A stretch of DNA of 64,000 nucleotides from Candidatus Kirkpatrickella diaphorinae (GTDB lineage Bacteria; Pseudomonadota; Alphaproteobacteria; Acetobacterales; Acetobacteraceae): NCBI RefSeq assembly GCF_025736875.1, contig NZ_CP107052.1:918001-982000 (forward strand), in the 5' to 3' direction. Shown here in pieces: positions 9,680-18,110 of this stretch. A program made the translations under genes and the position numbers. Under the pieces are notes generated by a model. It saw only the letters and a program-made list of their open reading frames with translations, was not told the DNA's origin and did not search any database. Each line of letters begins with the position of its first letter. Position 1 is the stretch's first letter.

Positions 9680-10561
9680 ATGTACAGCGTTAAAGACATC
9701 CTGGTCCCCCTCTATGATTCAGACCACCTGGAATCTGTCCTCGCGACCGCTTTTATCCAGGCCCAACGTTTCCGCGCCCATATTTCCGCCGTCTTCGTCA
9801 GTGATGACCCGAATGAGGCCGCCGCCTTCGCGGGGGAAGGGCTTTCCGGCGCGCTGATACAGGATATGGTTGATGCGGCGGAGCATGAGGGCCAACGTCA
9901 GACGCTCAAAACCCGCTTGAACTTCAACATGTTTCTTGAACGGCATCATATCGCGCAGATTTCAAGAAATCACATTGGTGAGGAAAACCCGGAAACGCGC
10001 ACGGCGAGTCTGGAATTTTCCGAGCCCCCGGCAAATGAAGCCATTATCTGGCGGGCGCGCCTGAGCGATGTCACGATCGTGCCCTTCCTCGGAAAGCAGG
10101 AGAACCCCAAAGCTTCCGAGGTCATTCATGGTGTGCTGTTTGAAAGCGGACATGCTCTGATGATCGCTCCGCCCACCCCGCCGAAAAGCGCCGGGTCCCG
10201 CATTTGCATCGGGTGGAATGGCACGCAGGAATGCGCCCGGGCCCTCGAAGCCAGCATGAAATGGCTGCGTCAGGCTGAGGAGGTGACCATCCTGACGAGT
10301 GATGAATATCAACGTCGCGGCCCGACCAGTGCCGACGTGCAATCCTACCTGAAATTACACGGCATTACCGCCCCTATCCATCAATTCGCGGCGATTGACC
10401 GCAATGTGGGGGAAGGCATGTTAAGAACCTGTCGGGAGGTCAATGCCGATATGCTGACGATGGGCGCTTATTCCCACTCACGCTTGCGGCAGATGATTCT
10501 GGGTGGCGTCACCCGGCATATACTTGAGGAGGGACATTTAACGGTATTGATGTCGCGGTGA
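9680..10561 (+). CDS. Tandem universal stress protein (UspA family)
   Basis: Cytoplasmic protein with two Usp-like halves. The second half shows the ATP-binding pattern G-2x-G-9x-G in GAYSHSRLRQMILGGVTRHIL; the first is more degenerate. About 293 residues is the usual length for tandem Usp proteins. ATG 9680 is preferred over TTG 9671 because GGAG stands ten bases before it. It lies directly upstream of the lipid A genes with a 75-base gap and could be transcribed with them. The target of this stress protein is unknown. Confidence 0.85.
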   Translation: MYSVKDILVPLYDSDHLESVLATAFIQAQRFRAHISAVFVSDDPNEAAAFAGEGLSGALIQDMVDAAEHEGQRQTLKTRLNFNMFLERHHIAQISRNHIGEENPETRTASLEFSEPPANEAIIWRARLSDVTIVPFLGKQENPKASEVIHGVLFESGHALMIAPPTPPKSAGSRICIGWNGTQECARALEASMKWLRQAEEVTILTSDEYQRRGPTSADVQSYLKLHGITAPIHQFAAIDRNVGEGMLRTCREVNADMLTMGAYSHSRLRQMILGGVTRHILEEGHLTVLMSR

Positions 10562-10636
10562 CATTCAGGCGTTTTTAACTTAAGACGAGGCTGACATTGT
10601 CACATTTTACACATTTTCCGTTGTCTGAAACCAGAA

Positions 10637-12595
10637 ATGTCCAAACGCCGCCTGCTGTCTCGAAAAATTCTGCCTTCCGTCGCGCGTGCCTATCTCGGTT
10701 TGGCCCTCAGAACGACGCGCTGGCGCATTATCGGGCCGCATGCGGGCCGAAACGTGCTTATTCAGATCCCGGCCTCACGCCATCCGGGAGCGATCGTCGC
10801 TTTCTGGCACCGGAATCTCCTTCTCCTCCCGGCTTTGTGGAAGTGGGCGCGCACCCGAAATGGCGCGCTTCGCCTCAATGTGCTGATCAGTCGCAACCGT
10901 GATGGGCGCCTCATCCGCCGCACGGTCGCGCCATGGGACATTATCGGCATTGAAGGTTCAAGCAATAAGCGCGGACAGAATAAAGGGGGTGCCCGCGCCC
11001 TGCGTGCAGGCGTGAAAGCGTTGGAGGGCGGCGCTTTATTGGCCATCACACCGGATGGCCCGCGCGGCCCGGCGGAAAACGTGCAGGCCGGGGCGACGGC
11101 GCTGGGTCGGCTCTCACGTCGTGTCAGCGTACCGGTTGGGGGCGCCTGCCGCGCCGTGCGGCTCAAGACATGGGACAGAATGCGCGTCCCCCTTCCCTTT
11201 GGTCGCGGCTATCTTTGCCATGGCACGCCGCTCCCCTCAGGTGCCTCCACCGAACTTCTCGCGCAGCAGATCGCGGCGGCGGATCAGCGGGCCGCACATG
11301 CTTATCGCGCGAGCCGTCATTATGTGATTGACCTGATCTGGCCCTGGGTCGGCCTCGCCGCCTCCATCTATCTGCGTCGCCTCGCCGCCAGGCGTGTCCA
11401 GTCCGGCAAGGAAATCGCCGAGCGGCTGGAGGAAAGGTTCGGCCGGTCCAGTGTCCCGCGCCCTGGCGGGGATATTTTATGGCTCCATGCCGCGAGCGTC
11501 GGTGAAGTCAGATCCATCCTGCCCCTGCTGCAACGATTCCTTGATGCCTGGCCACGCGTCACCATTCTGATCACAACCGCGACCGTGACCGGCTGTGAGA
11601 CCGTGGCGCGTCATAGGGAGCGCTTAACCCAAGCCCATCGCAAGCGGCTTATCCATCAATTCGCGCCCTATGATGTGGTTCGCGCAACGCGGCGATTCCT
11701 CAATCACTGGAGGCCGGTCGGGCTTCTTCTGACGGATAGTGAATTATGGCCGGGTTGGCTGCGGCAATGCAGCCGGCGCGGGGTGCCGGTCGGATTGCTG
11801 AATGCGCGGCTTTCTCAAAAATCCTTTTCGCGTTGGCGGCAGACCGCCCTCCTGACGCGCCCTGTCTTTGAGCGCCTTGCTTTCGTCGCGTCACGGGGTG
11901 CGGATGACGCCGCGCAATATGACCGCCTCGGCGCGAAAAACGTTTTCTGTGTCGGAGATCTGAAGGAACTCGCCCCCGCTTCCGCCGTCGATGAGGAAGC
12001 GCTCAACGCGATGCGCCATGCTTTAAAAGATCGCACGGTGCTTACCGTGTCCTCGACGCATCAAGGGGAGGAGCCGATCATTATCGACGCCATCGCGTTG
12101 GCGCGGCGTAAGGTGAAAAACCTCCTCGGCATTATCATCCCGCGGCACCCTGAACGCGGCGCGGAAGTTGCTGAACTCGGCAATCCGGCCTTCCCCCGAC
12201 GCTCCCAAGGCGCATTACCGGGGGAAGAGGATGCCATCTGGGTGGCGGACACGCTGGGTGAACTGGCACTCTTCTACCAATTGGCTGATTTCATTTTTAT
12301 CGGTCATTCCCTTCTTCCCCATGGTGGCGGCCATAACCCCTATGAGGCGCTGCATGCCGGCGCACCCTGCGCCACCGGGCCCTACCGCGCCAATTTTCTG
12401 GAGGCTTATCAGCAGCTCGGCACGCGCTTCACCACCGTCAATGATGCGCAAAGCCTTGCGGCATGGGTCAGCCAGGAAACCAACCCGTCACAACCATCCC
12501 GCCCGGATCAGAACGGCGATGAAAACCAGTCAGATCGTTTCGTGGTCCTCGCCAATACACTTGTTGCGCGTGTCAGTGCGATGACCGGCCTATGA
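10637..12595 (+). CDS. waaA: Fusion of DUF374 acyltransferase-like domain with Kdo transferase (WaaA)
   Basis: One 652-residue frame holds two proteins that are normally separate neighbours. Residues about 1-225 resemble DUF374, a lysophospholipid-acyltransferase-like family, with IVAFWHRNLLL and TPDGPRGP. Residues about 240-652 are the GT-B glycosyltransferase WaaA, which adds Kdo to lipid IVA: WLHAASVGEV, LLTDSELWPGW, LLNARLSQKS and the donor-site HNPYEALHAGAP. No stop or start separates them. The stop overlaps the lpxK ATG by four bases (ATGA), indicating coupling. The DUF374 activity is not known from the sequence. Confidence 0.9.
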   Translation: MSKRRLLSRKILPSVARAYLGLALRTTRWRIIGPHAGRNVLIQIPASRHPGAIVAFWHRNLLLLPALWKWARTRNGALRLNVLISRNRDGRLIRRTVAPWDIIGIEGSSNKRGQNKGGARALRAGVKALEGGALLAITPDGPRGPAENVQAGATALGRLSRRVSVPVGGACRAVRLKTWDRMRVPLPFGRGYLCHGTPLPSGASTELLAQQIAAADQRAAHAYRASRHYVIDLIWPWVGLAASIYLRRLAARRVQSGKEIAERLEERFGRSSVPRPGGDILWLHAASVGEVRSILPLLQRFLDAWPRVTILITTATVTGCETVARHRERLTQAHRKRLIHQFAPYDVVRATRRFLNHWRPVGLLLTDSELWPGWLRQCSRRGVPVGLLNARLSQKSFSRWRQTALLTRPVFERLAFVASRGADDAAQYDRLGAKNVFCVGDLKELAPASAVDEEALNAMRHALKDRTVLTVSSTHQGEEPIIIDAIALARRKVKNLLGIIIPRHPERGAEVAELGNPAFPRRSQGALPGEEDAIWVADTLGELALFYQLADFIFIGHSLLPHGGGHNPYEALHAGAPCATGPYRANFLEAYQQLGTRFTTVNDAQSLAAWVSQETNPSQPSRPDQNGDENQSDRFVVLANTLVARVSAMTGL

Positions 12596-13575
12596 AGGTG
12601 ATGGCGCCCCGCTTCTGGCATGTGCCGCACGCCACGTTTCAACAACGTCTGCTGACACCCTTTTCCCTCATCGTCAGATTTGCCCATAAGATACGTCAAA
12701 GCCTGGCCCGACCGCTCACCGTGTCCGTGCCGGTGATATGTTGCGGCAATCTCTCCGTCGGGGGAACGGGCAAAACAATCGTGGTGCGAGAGCTGACACA
12801 GCGTCTGCAGGCCCAAGGCCATACGCCGCACATCTTATCACGCGGCTATAGGGCGCGGCTGAAAGGCCCTTTGCGCATTGACGTAGAAATCATGACCTCG
12901 CGTGAAGCGGGTGATGAGCCGATCATGCTGGCCCGTGACGCGCCCGTATGGATCGGCCGTGACCGGCGGCAAACCGCGCTGGCGGCCATCGGGGCCGGGG
13001 CGGATTGCCTCATCATGGATGACGGGCTGCAAAATCCCGGGCTTGCCAAGACACTGCGTATCGTCATCATTGATGGTGCAGTGGGGCTTGGCAACCGCCA
13101 TGTCATCCCCGCAGGCCCCTTACGTGAAGACGCTGAGAGGGGATTGATGAAGGCAGATGCCGTCATTCTCATCGGTGAAGACAAAACATCCCTTGCCGCG
13201 AAAATTCCACCGGGCAAAACCATCCTCCGCGCCCAGCTCATCCCCGGTACGGATCTTCGGCGTTTACAGGGGCAGCGCGTCATCGCCTTTGCCGGTATCG
13301 GACGACCCTCAAAATTTTTCAGCATGTTGACGGATTCAGGTATCACCGCATCGCGGGAAATTTCCTTTCCCGATCATCATGATTATACGGATCGCGATTG
13401 TCAGCGCCTGATCGGCCTTTCTCAAACCGCGAAAATGCAGCTTGTCACCACCGCGAAAGATGCCGTCAAGCTGCCTGCCTGGTTTCGTGAGCAGGTGCAG
13501 GTCATCCATGTCGCGCTTAAATGGGACCGGCCTGAGGCGGTTGAACGTCTTCTCAAACAGGTCTGGAAGCATTGA
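12592..13575 (+). CDS. lpxK: Tetraacyldisaccharide 4'-kinase
   Basis: Inner-membrane-associated kinase that phosphorylates the 4' position of the lipid A disaccharide to give lipid IVA, the acceptor for WaaA. The P-loop is GNLSVGGTGKT at residues 52-62, followed by the typical LSRGYRA and DDGLQNP segments. 327 residues is standard. It starts inside the waaA stop and its own stop overlaps the next start, so waaA-lpxK-lpxL form a tight operon. Confidence 0.96.
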   Translation: MKVMAPRFWHVPHATFQQRLLTPFSLIVRFAHKIRQSLARPLTVSVPVICCGNLSVGGTGKTIVVRELTQRLQAQGHTPHILSRGYRARLKGPLRIDVEIMTSREAGDEPIMLARDAPVWIGRDRRQTALAAIGAGADCLIMDDGLQNPGLAKTLRIVIIDGAVGLGNRHVIPAGPLREDAERGLMKADAVILIGEDKTSLAAKIPPGKTILRAQLIPGTDLRRLQGQRVIAFAGIGRPSKFFSMLTDSGITASREISFPDHHDYTDRDCQRLIGLSQTAKMQLVTTAKDAVKLPAWFREQVQVIHVALKWDRPEAVERLLKQVWKH

Positions 13576-14507
13576 CGGTGGCGAGCCGCTGGAAACGCGT
13601 CGGGCATCGACTGGAATATATGCTGGCACGTGCGCTGCTTTACGGGTTCTCCCGCATGGCGCCGCAAAAAGCATCGCGCCTCGGAGCCGCTATTGCAAGG
13701 ATGATCGGGAAGTGGGCCCCCGTCTCACGCATTGCTGACATCAATCTGCGCCTGATGCTGCCCCATCTTTCCGCCGCTGAACGCGCCCGCCTGGTCAGAA
13801 ACAGTTGGGGACATATCGGCGCAACACTCGCGGAATTTCCCCATTTATCGCACCTTGAAAAAGATAAGGCATCCGACCCGGGCTGGAGGATTGAGGGGGA
13901 GGACCATCTCCTTGCCCTTCGTGATCACGATGTTCCGATCATTTTCTTTTCCGGCCATATTGGCAATTGGGAGATGCTGCCCCCCATCGTGGCCTCTTAT
14001 GGCCTCGCTTTTGCGCCATTTTATCGTGAAGCCTCCAACCCCCTGATTAACAGATTGATCGCCGCCCTCCGGCAGAAAGCGGCGGGACAAGCCGTGCCCA
14101 TGTTCCCGAAAGGGGCGCGAGGGGCGCGCGCTGCGATGGCACACCTTAAAAACAGGGGTCGACTCGGCGTGCTGGGTGATCAGAAGATGAATGACGGCAT
14201 TGTCGCGACATTATTTGGTGAGGAAGCCATGACGGCCTCCGCAACGGCGAGCTTCGCACTCAAATATCAATGCATCATCGTGCCCGGCGTCATGCGGCGG
14301 GTCGGCCCGGCGCGACTACATCTGCGTGTCGAGAAACCTTTTACGCCGGTCGCGACAGGTGATCGGCAGAAGGACGTTGAAATGCTGACGCAGCAACTGA
14401 ACGATCAGCTTGAGGCCTGGATTCGCGAGACGCCCGACCAATGGTTGCTGCTTCACCGTCGTTGGCCCCGCCATTTTTATGCGCTTCCGGTAAAACCGCG
14501 CGCTTGA
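13572..14507 (+). CDS. lpxL: Lipid A late acyltransferase (LpxL/HtrB family)
   Basis: Transfers an acyl chain from acyl-ACP to Kdo-lipid A at the inner face of the cytoplasmic membrane. The catalytic HX4E motif is HIGNWE (His129, Glu134). The RGARAA and DQKMNDG segments are typical of the family. The likely start is TTG 13572, overlapping the lpxK TGA and preceded by GGAAG; GTG 13578 is an alternative. Whether it acts as LpxL or LpxM cannot be decided from sequence alone. Confidence 0.92.
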   Translation: MTVASRWKRVGHRLEYMLARALLYGFSRMAPQKASRLGAAIARMIGKWAPVSRIADINLRLMLPHLSAAERARLVRNSWGHIGATLAEFPHLSHLEKDKASDPGWRIEGEDHLLALRDHDVPIIFFSGHIGNWEMLPPIVASYGLAFAPFYREASNPLINRLIAALRQKAAGQAVPMFPKGARGARAAMAHLKNRGRLGVLGDQKMNDGIVATLFGEEAMTASATASFALKYQCIIVPGVMRRVGPARLHLRVEKPFTPVATGDRQKDVEMLTQQLNDQLEAWIRETPDQWLLLHRRWPRHFYALPVKPRA

Positions 14508-14670
14508 ACGGGTTTTTGCATGGCTGCCATGCATAAATGAACATTGTAATTTCGCAACATCATGAAAGTGTGATGACGGAAATTCGCCTGTTAACCGGTT
14601 TTTCGGTTGTTAAACCGCGCTTTAGAGGCTTAGCTGGAAGCATCCTCGGTCAAAGAAGGAATGCTGAACA

Positions 14671-15069
14671 ATGTCGCGTCCTGCCTGCAGCTCTAATAAA
14701 AACGACCTCCCCCCCGAGAATAACGTCGTCACGCTCCATGCCCGCGTGACCGACCGACATCTTGCCTATCTCGCAAGATGGTTGAAAGCCGGGCAGCGCA
14801 TGGGGCTTTGCGACGCGGATATCGTCTCAGTCGACAGCGCTTCCGGAAAAGCTGTGCAAAGACAGGTTGTCGTCTGGGTGCGTGAGAGCGCCGACCCTGC
14901 TTATCTCATCGGTCCCGCCGGGCTGAAATGGGTAGTGTCTGATGCCATTCGCGACCACGTTATTGGCGAATATCGAAGTTTTGAGCACGCTTTGGCCGCA
15001 ATCCGACCCGTTATCGCGCTGCAGGAAAAACCTGTCAGCAACGCCGAGTCGTTTCTTCTGCAGGGCTGA
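14671..15069 (+). CDS. Conserved-looking hypothetical protein
   Basis: 132 residues, no recognised domain. It is predicted cytoplasmic: no signal peptide or membrane segment, mixed alpha/beta composition, with a WLKAGQRMGL helix and a VVVWVRESADPAYLIGP strand-loop. AAGGA lies ten bases before ATG 14671. Codon use resembles the neighbours. A 163-base AT-richer gap separates it from lpxL, so it probably has its own promoter. No function is claimed. Confidence 0.6.
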   Translation: MSRPACSSNKNDLPPENNVVTLHARVTDRHLAYLARWLKAGQRMGLCDADIVSVDSASGKAVQRQVVVWVRESADPAYLIGPAGLKWVVSDAIRDHVIGEYRSFEHALAAIRPVIALQEKPVSNAESFLLQG

Positions 15070-15127
15070 AACCACGCGCGCCCCATTTGTCAGGCGCGCA
15101 TCTCGCGATCCGTAAGGGTGACCCCAC

Positions 15128-16528
15128 TTAGCTGGAGGTTGAAGCGTCCGGCTTCGCTGGCGTTGCCGGTGACTCGTCAAAACGTCGCTGCGCGGGGAAT
15201 GCCATTTTGAAGCCTCCCATCGGCAAAATTTCAAACACGGCCAGGCCGCGCCGGACCGTACCATCAGGTTTGAGGGCGAAAATGCCGTCTACCCCGGCAA
15301 AACCTGTTGCACGCGTCAATGAGGCCGCGCCCATCACGCCGCCCTCCCGCATCATCGCGCCCGCGAGGGCTGCGCTGTCATAAGCGACGTCAGCAAGAAT
15401 TGAGGGTTCGACACCGTAACGCGCCCGATATTTTGCAACGAAGCCGCGCCGGAAACTCGGGTCAGGCGCTGCGAACCAGGCGCCACCCAATTTGCCCAGC
15501 TTGGCCGAAAAGCCCCGCCATAAAGCAGGCCCCATAATGCGCATTTTCTTCAGATCCGCGTCGCTGGCGTCGAGGACGTTGATATCCGTCTGAAGGGTCA
15601 ACCCCGTATCGCCCAGAAGGAGGGCGTCAAATCCCGCCCCGGCCTGCGCATTCCCGGAAGCATCTGCCAGCTTCCCAGCTTCATCCGCGGTGCTTACGCC
15701 TGTCGGGTCGATGGCGTCGGGCTCTGAATCGGTCGGGTTCGCGGCCACCCCCGTCGCTTTCGGCGCGTCAGTCTTGTGAGGCGCCATCTTCAACAGATCA
15801 CCCAACTTGGTCTTGATATCCCCCTCAGTGCCATCATGGAAGGTCACGGTCGGGGCGGCGAGGCCACCTGCGGCACAAGCCCGTGTCAACGCATCACCGA
15901 GCGCATGTCCAAGCGCTGAATCCGGAAGAAACGCCGCAAATTTTGAGCGTTTCTCGCGTTTCTGCGCCGCATCCACCATTTGCGCCACCTGCTGCGCCGG
16001 GGTCACGCCCATCACCCACATGGACGGACGGGAGACATTGTCATTACTCGTAAAAGCCAGGGTCGGCGCCATGGCCCCCTCACTCAGCGACTCCACCCGC
16101 TCCGCATGCGAGGCGCGAAGGGGGCCGAGTTGCAGCTTCTGCCCCCGATCAAGCGCCGCGCGCGCGATATCGTCGGATTCGGAAAGGACGGATTCATCCT
16201 CAATCGCCAGGCCCTGGCTTGTCGCGCCGGGGAGGGCCAGTCGGGCCGCATTGGCCATCTGGGTGCCGATACGCTGGTCCCGCCCGCTTAACGGCGCAAA
16301 CATGATGATGTCCGCTGGCGGCTTTTTCTGCGCCATAAAGCCTGCGCCGCCATGCATATAAGGCCCTTCACCCGCACCGCCACCGCCACCGCCACCGCCA
16401 CCGCCACCGCAGGCTGTGAGGATGAGGGCGAGGCCCGTCAGGCTTGCAGCGCTCTTGCATAAGCGCAGCAAAACACGCGAAGAGAGACTGATCGCAGTTT
16501 GAGCGTGATCTGGAGTCCGCATTGTCAT
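15128..16528 (-). CDS. Penicillin-binding-protein activator-like lipoprotein (LppC/LpoA family) with poly-Gly linker
   Basis: Exported lipoprotein with a type I periplasmic-binding fold, like the LppC/LpoA family, whose E. coli member activates PBP1A from the outer membrane. A hydrophobic signal ends in the lipobox LTAC, and eleven glycines follow the cysteine. DIIMFAPLSGRDQRIG and the later FDALLLGDTG fit the fold. Start is ATG 16528 (or 16522); either overlaps the 5' end of divergent rsmI. Pairing of an LpoA homologue with rsmI is also seen in E. coli. An amino-acid-transporter binding protein is the alternative. Confidence 0.78.
   Translation of the reverse strand: MTMRTPDHAQTAISLSSRVLLRLCKSAASLTGLALILTACGGGGGGGGGGGAGEGPYMHGGAGFMAQKKPPADIIMFAPLSGRDQRIGTQMANAARLALPGATSQGLAIEDESVLSESDDIARAALDRGQKLQLGPLRASHAERVESLSEGAMAPTLAFTSNDNVSRPSMWVMGVTPAQQVAQMVDAAQKREKRSKFAAFLPDSALGHALGDALTRACAAGGLAAPTVTFHDGTEGDIKTKLGDLLKMAPHKTDAPKATGVAANPTDSEPDAIDPTGVSTADEAGKLADASGNAQAGAGFDALLLGDTGLTLQTDINVLDASDADLKKMRIMGPALWRGFSAKLGKLGGAWFAAPDPSFRRGFVAKYRARYGVEPSILADVAYDSAALAGAMMREGGVMGAASLTRATGFAGVDGIFALKPDGTVRRGLAVFEILPMGGFKMAFPAQRRFDESPATPAKPDASTSS
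16375..16410. repeat. Six tandem copies of hexamer CACCGC
   Basis: Six perfect copies of a 6-bp unit lie within the lipoprotein gene and encode most of its poly-glycine run on the minus strand. A hexamer change would lengthen or shorten the linker by two glycines without a frameshift. Such tracts can slip during replication, so length may vary among strains. Confidence 0.9.
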
Positions 16529-17472
16529 CGTCTTCAAAGAAATCCCCTGATATATCGCGCAGCGTTGTGACGCCTTCCGATGGCGGCACTGTATCAACAA
16601 GCGCGCAACATCCCAATGGGTGTTTATCGCTTGTTGCAACGCCAATCGGCAACCTTGCCGACATGACGCATCGCGCCGTGGAAACATTAAGGACAGCAGC
16701 GCTGATCCTGTGTGAAGACACGCGCGTCACCGCAAAACTCCTCAGAGCGCACGGCGTTTCACAGAGGACGCAAAGTTTTAACGATTTCAATGAATCGCGT
16801 CGTATTCCTTCACTGATCGAAAAGCTCAAAAGCGGCGCGCATATCGCGCTGGTCTCCGATGCGGGCACGCCGCTTCTTTCCGATCCGGGCTTTCGACTGA
16901 CGCGGCAGGCCATCGCGGAAAATATCCGGATCGAGGCCATACCCGGTCCGCACGCCGCCAGTATGGCACTGACTCTCTCCGGCTTCCCGCCTTTGCCTTA
17001 CAGCGTATATGGCTTTCTCCCGCCAAAAGACGGTGCGCGCCGCCGTGCCCTGGCGCAGATCGACGCGCTGGAGCAGCAGGGTTATCAGGCGACGCTCATC
17101 TGGTACGAAGCCCCGCATCGCCTGTGCGACACTTTGAGATGTATGCGGAATGTTTTCGGGGGCGAGAGATGGGGGGCTGTCTCTCGGGAAATGACAAAGA
17201 AATTTGAGGAGACGCGACGCGGGACCTTATCGGCGCTGATCGCACATTTCGAAGCCCATCCACCGCGCGGCGAGATTACCATCGTGCTGGCACCGGCGGA
17301 GAAAACCGCACCCGCGCCGGAACAGCTCGAAACGCTTCTTAAAACAGCTCTGGAGACGCAAACCGTCAAAGATGCCGCCGCTGCCATTGCCGCGCAACTG
17401 AACCTTCCCAAACGCGATGTCTATCGCCTCGCCCTGATCCTGGGAAAAACGACCGATCAATCTGACGATTGA
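16522..17472 (+). CDS. rsmI: 16S rRNA (cytidine1402-2'-O)-methyltransferase
   Basis: Tetrapyrrole-methylase-fold enzyme that methylates C1402 of 16S rRNA in the decoding centre. Signatures: LVATPIGNLADMT, CEDTRVT, LVSDAGTPLLSDPG and PGPHA. The start is TTG 16522, six bases after TGGAG. This adds about 32 residues before the first family motif, and no better start lies inside. The 5' end overlaps the divergent lipoprotein gene; the 3' end overlaps lolA by 16 bases. Confidence 0.94.
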   Translation: MSSSSKKSPDISRSVVTPSDGGTVSTSAQHPNGCLSLVATPIGNLADMTHRAVETLRTAALILCEDTRVTAKLLRAHGVSQRTQSFNDFNESRRIPSLIEKLKSGAHIALVSDAGTPLLSDPGFRLTRQAIAENIRIEAIPGPHAASMALTLSGFPPLPYSVYGFLPPKDGARRRALAQIDALEQQGYQATLIWYEAPHRLCDTLRCMRNVFGGERWGAVSREMTKKFEETRRGTLSALIAHFEAHPPRGEITIVLAPAEKTAPAPEQLETLLKTALETQTVKDAAAAIAAQLNLPKRDVYRLALILGKTTDQSDD

Positions 17473-18074
17473 GGGAGGTTGAATAATTTTGCGGGCATCG
17501 GGACATTGAACTGCGTGTCAGAAAGTGTGACCTGTGTCGATTGACCCTGCGCGTCAACGACCCGCCATCCGCGCAGAACAAGCGGCGATTTCTGAACGTC
17601 CAAAGTCAGGCTTCCCTCTTCTGCCTTCCCCTTTTGAATAATCGTCAGATGGATATCGCGCCCATCCTCCTGAAAACCGGTGACGGAAACCGAACCTGAA
17701 AACGCGACCTTGCTTTGCAGAAGAAGGTTGAGTGGCGTGCTTTCGAGCGGCAGGGAGGTCACCTGCTCCAGCTCCTTATCCTGATAGACAAGCTTGCCAT
17801 GGTTGGCGACGATGAGGAGCGTCTCCGGGCGCTCAAACGCAAAGCGCATCTTACCGGGACGGTCGAGCCAGACTGTACCATGGGAGACGGTGCCATCCGG
17901 GGCCAACTGCTCAAAATGTGACCGGGATGATTGTATGGATTGGATGGTCTCCGCGATGCGCGCCACCCAACCTTTCTGGGTCGGCAAAAGCGAAATTTCC
18001 GCGTCGGCGCGCGCATGCGGGATCAGGAGGGCGCTCCCTAAAGCGGCCAATGCGAAGAATTTTGCTTTCACCAT
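17457..18074 (-). CDS. lolA: Outer-membrane lipoprotein carrier LolA
   Basis: Periplasmic chaperone that carries lipoproteins from LolCDE to the outer membrane. A cleavable signal peptide (AALGSALLIPHARA) is followed by the LolA fold: Q-rich start, GTVWLDRPGKMRFAFE, and the YQD segment. ATG 18074 (MVKAKFF) is preferred, with GAGGG upstream; 205 residues. It is convergent with rsmI. Its lipoprotein clients in this window could include the LppC-like protein, BamB and LptM. Confidence 0.92.
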   Translation of the reverse strand: MVKAKFFALAALGSALLIPHARADAEISLLPTQKGWVARIAETIQSIQSSRSHFEQLAPDGTVSHGTVWLDRPGKMRFAFERPETLLIVANHGKLVYQDKELEQVTSLPLESTPLNLLLQSKVAFSGSVSVTGFQEDGRDIHLTIIQKGKAEEGSLTLDVQKSPLVLRGWRVVDAQGQSTQVTLSDTQFNVPMPAKLFNLPQSSD

Positions 18075-18110
18075 CGTTACGCTTTCCCTCATGCCACGCA
18101 ATATAGTTTT

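Noticed and set aside
16375-16410. Phase-variable on/off switch by the CACCGC repeats
   Set aside because: The unit is six bases, so slippage keeps the frame; only linker length would change.
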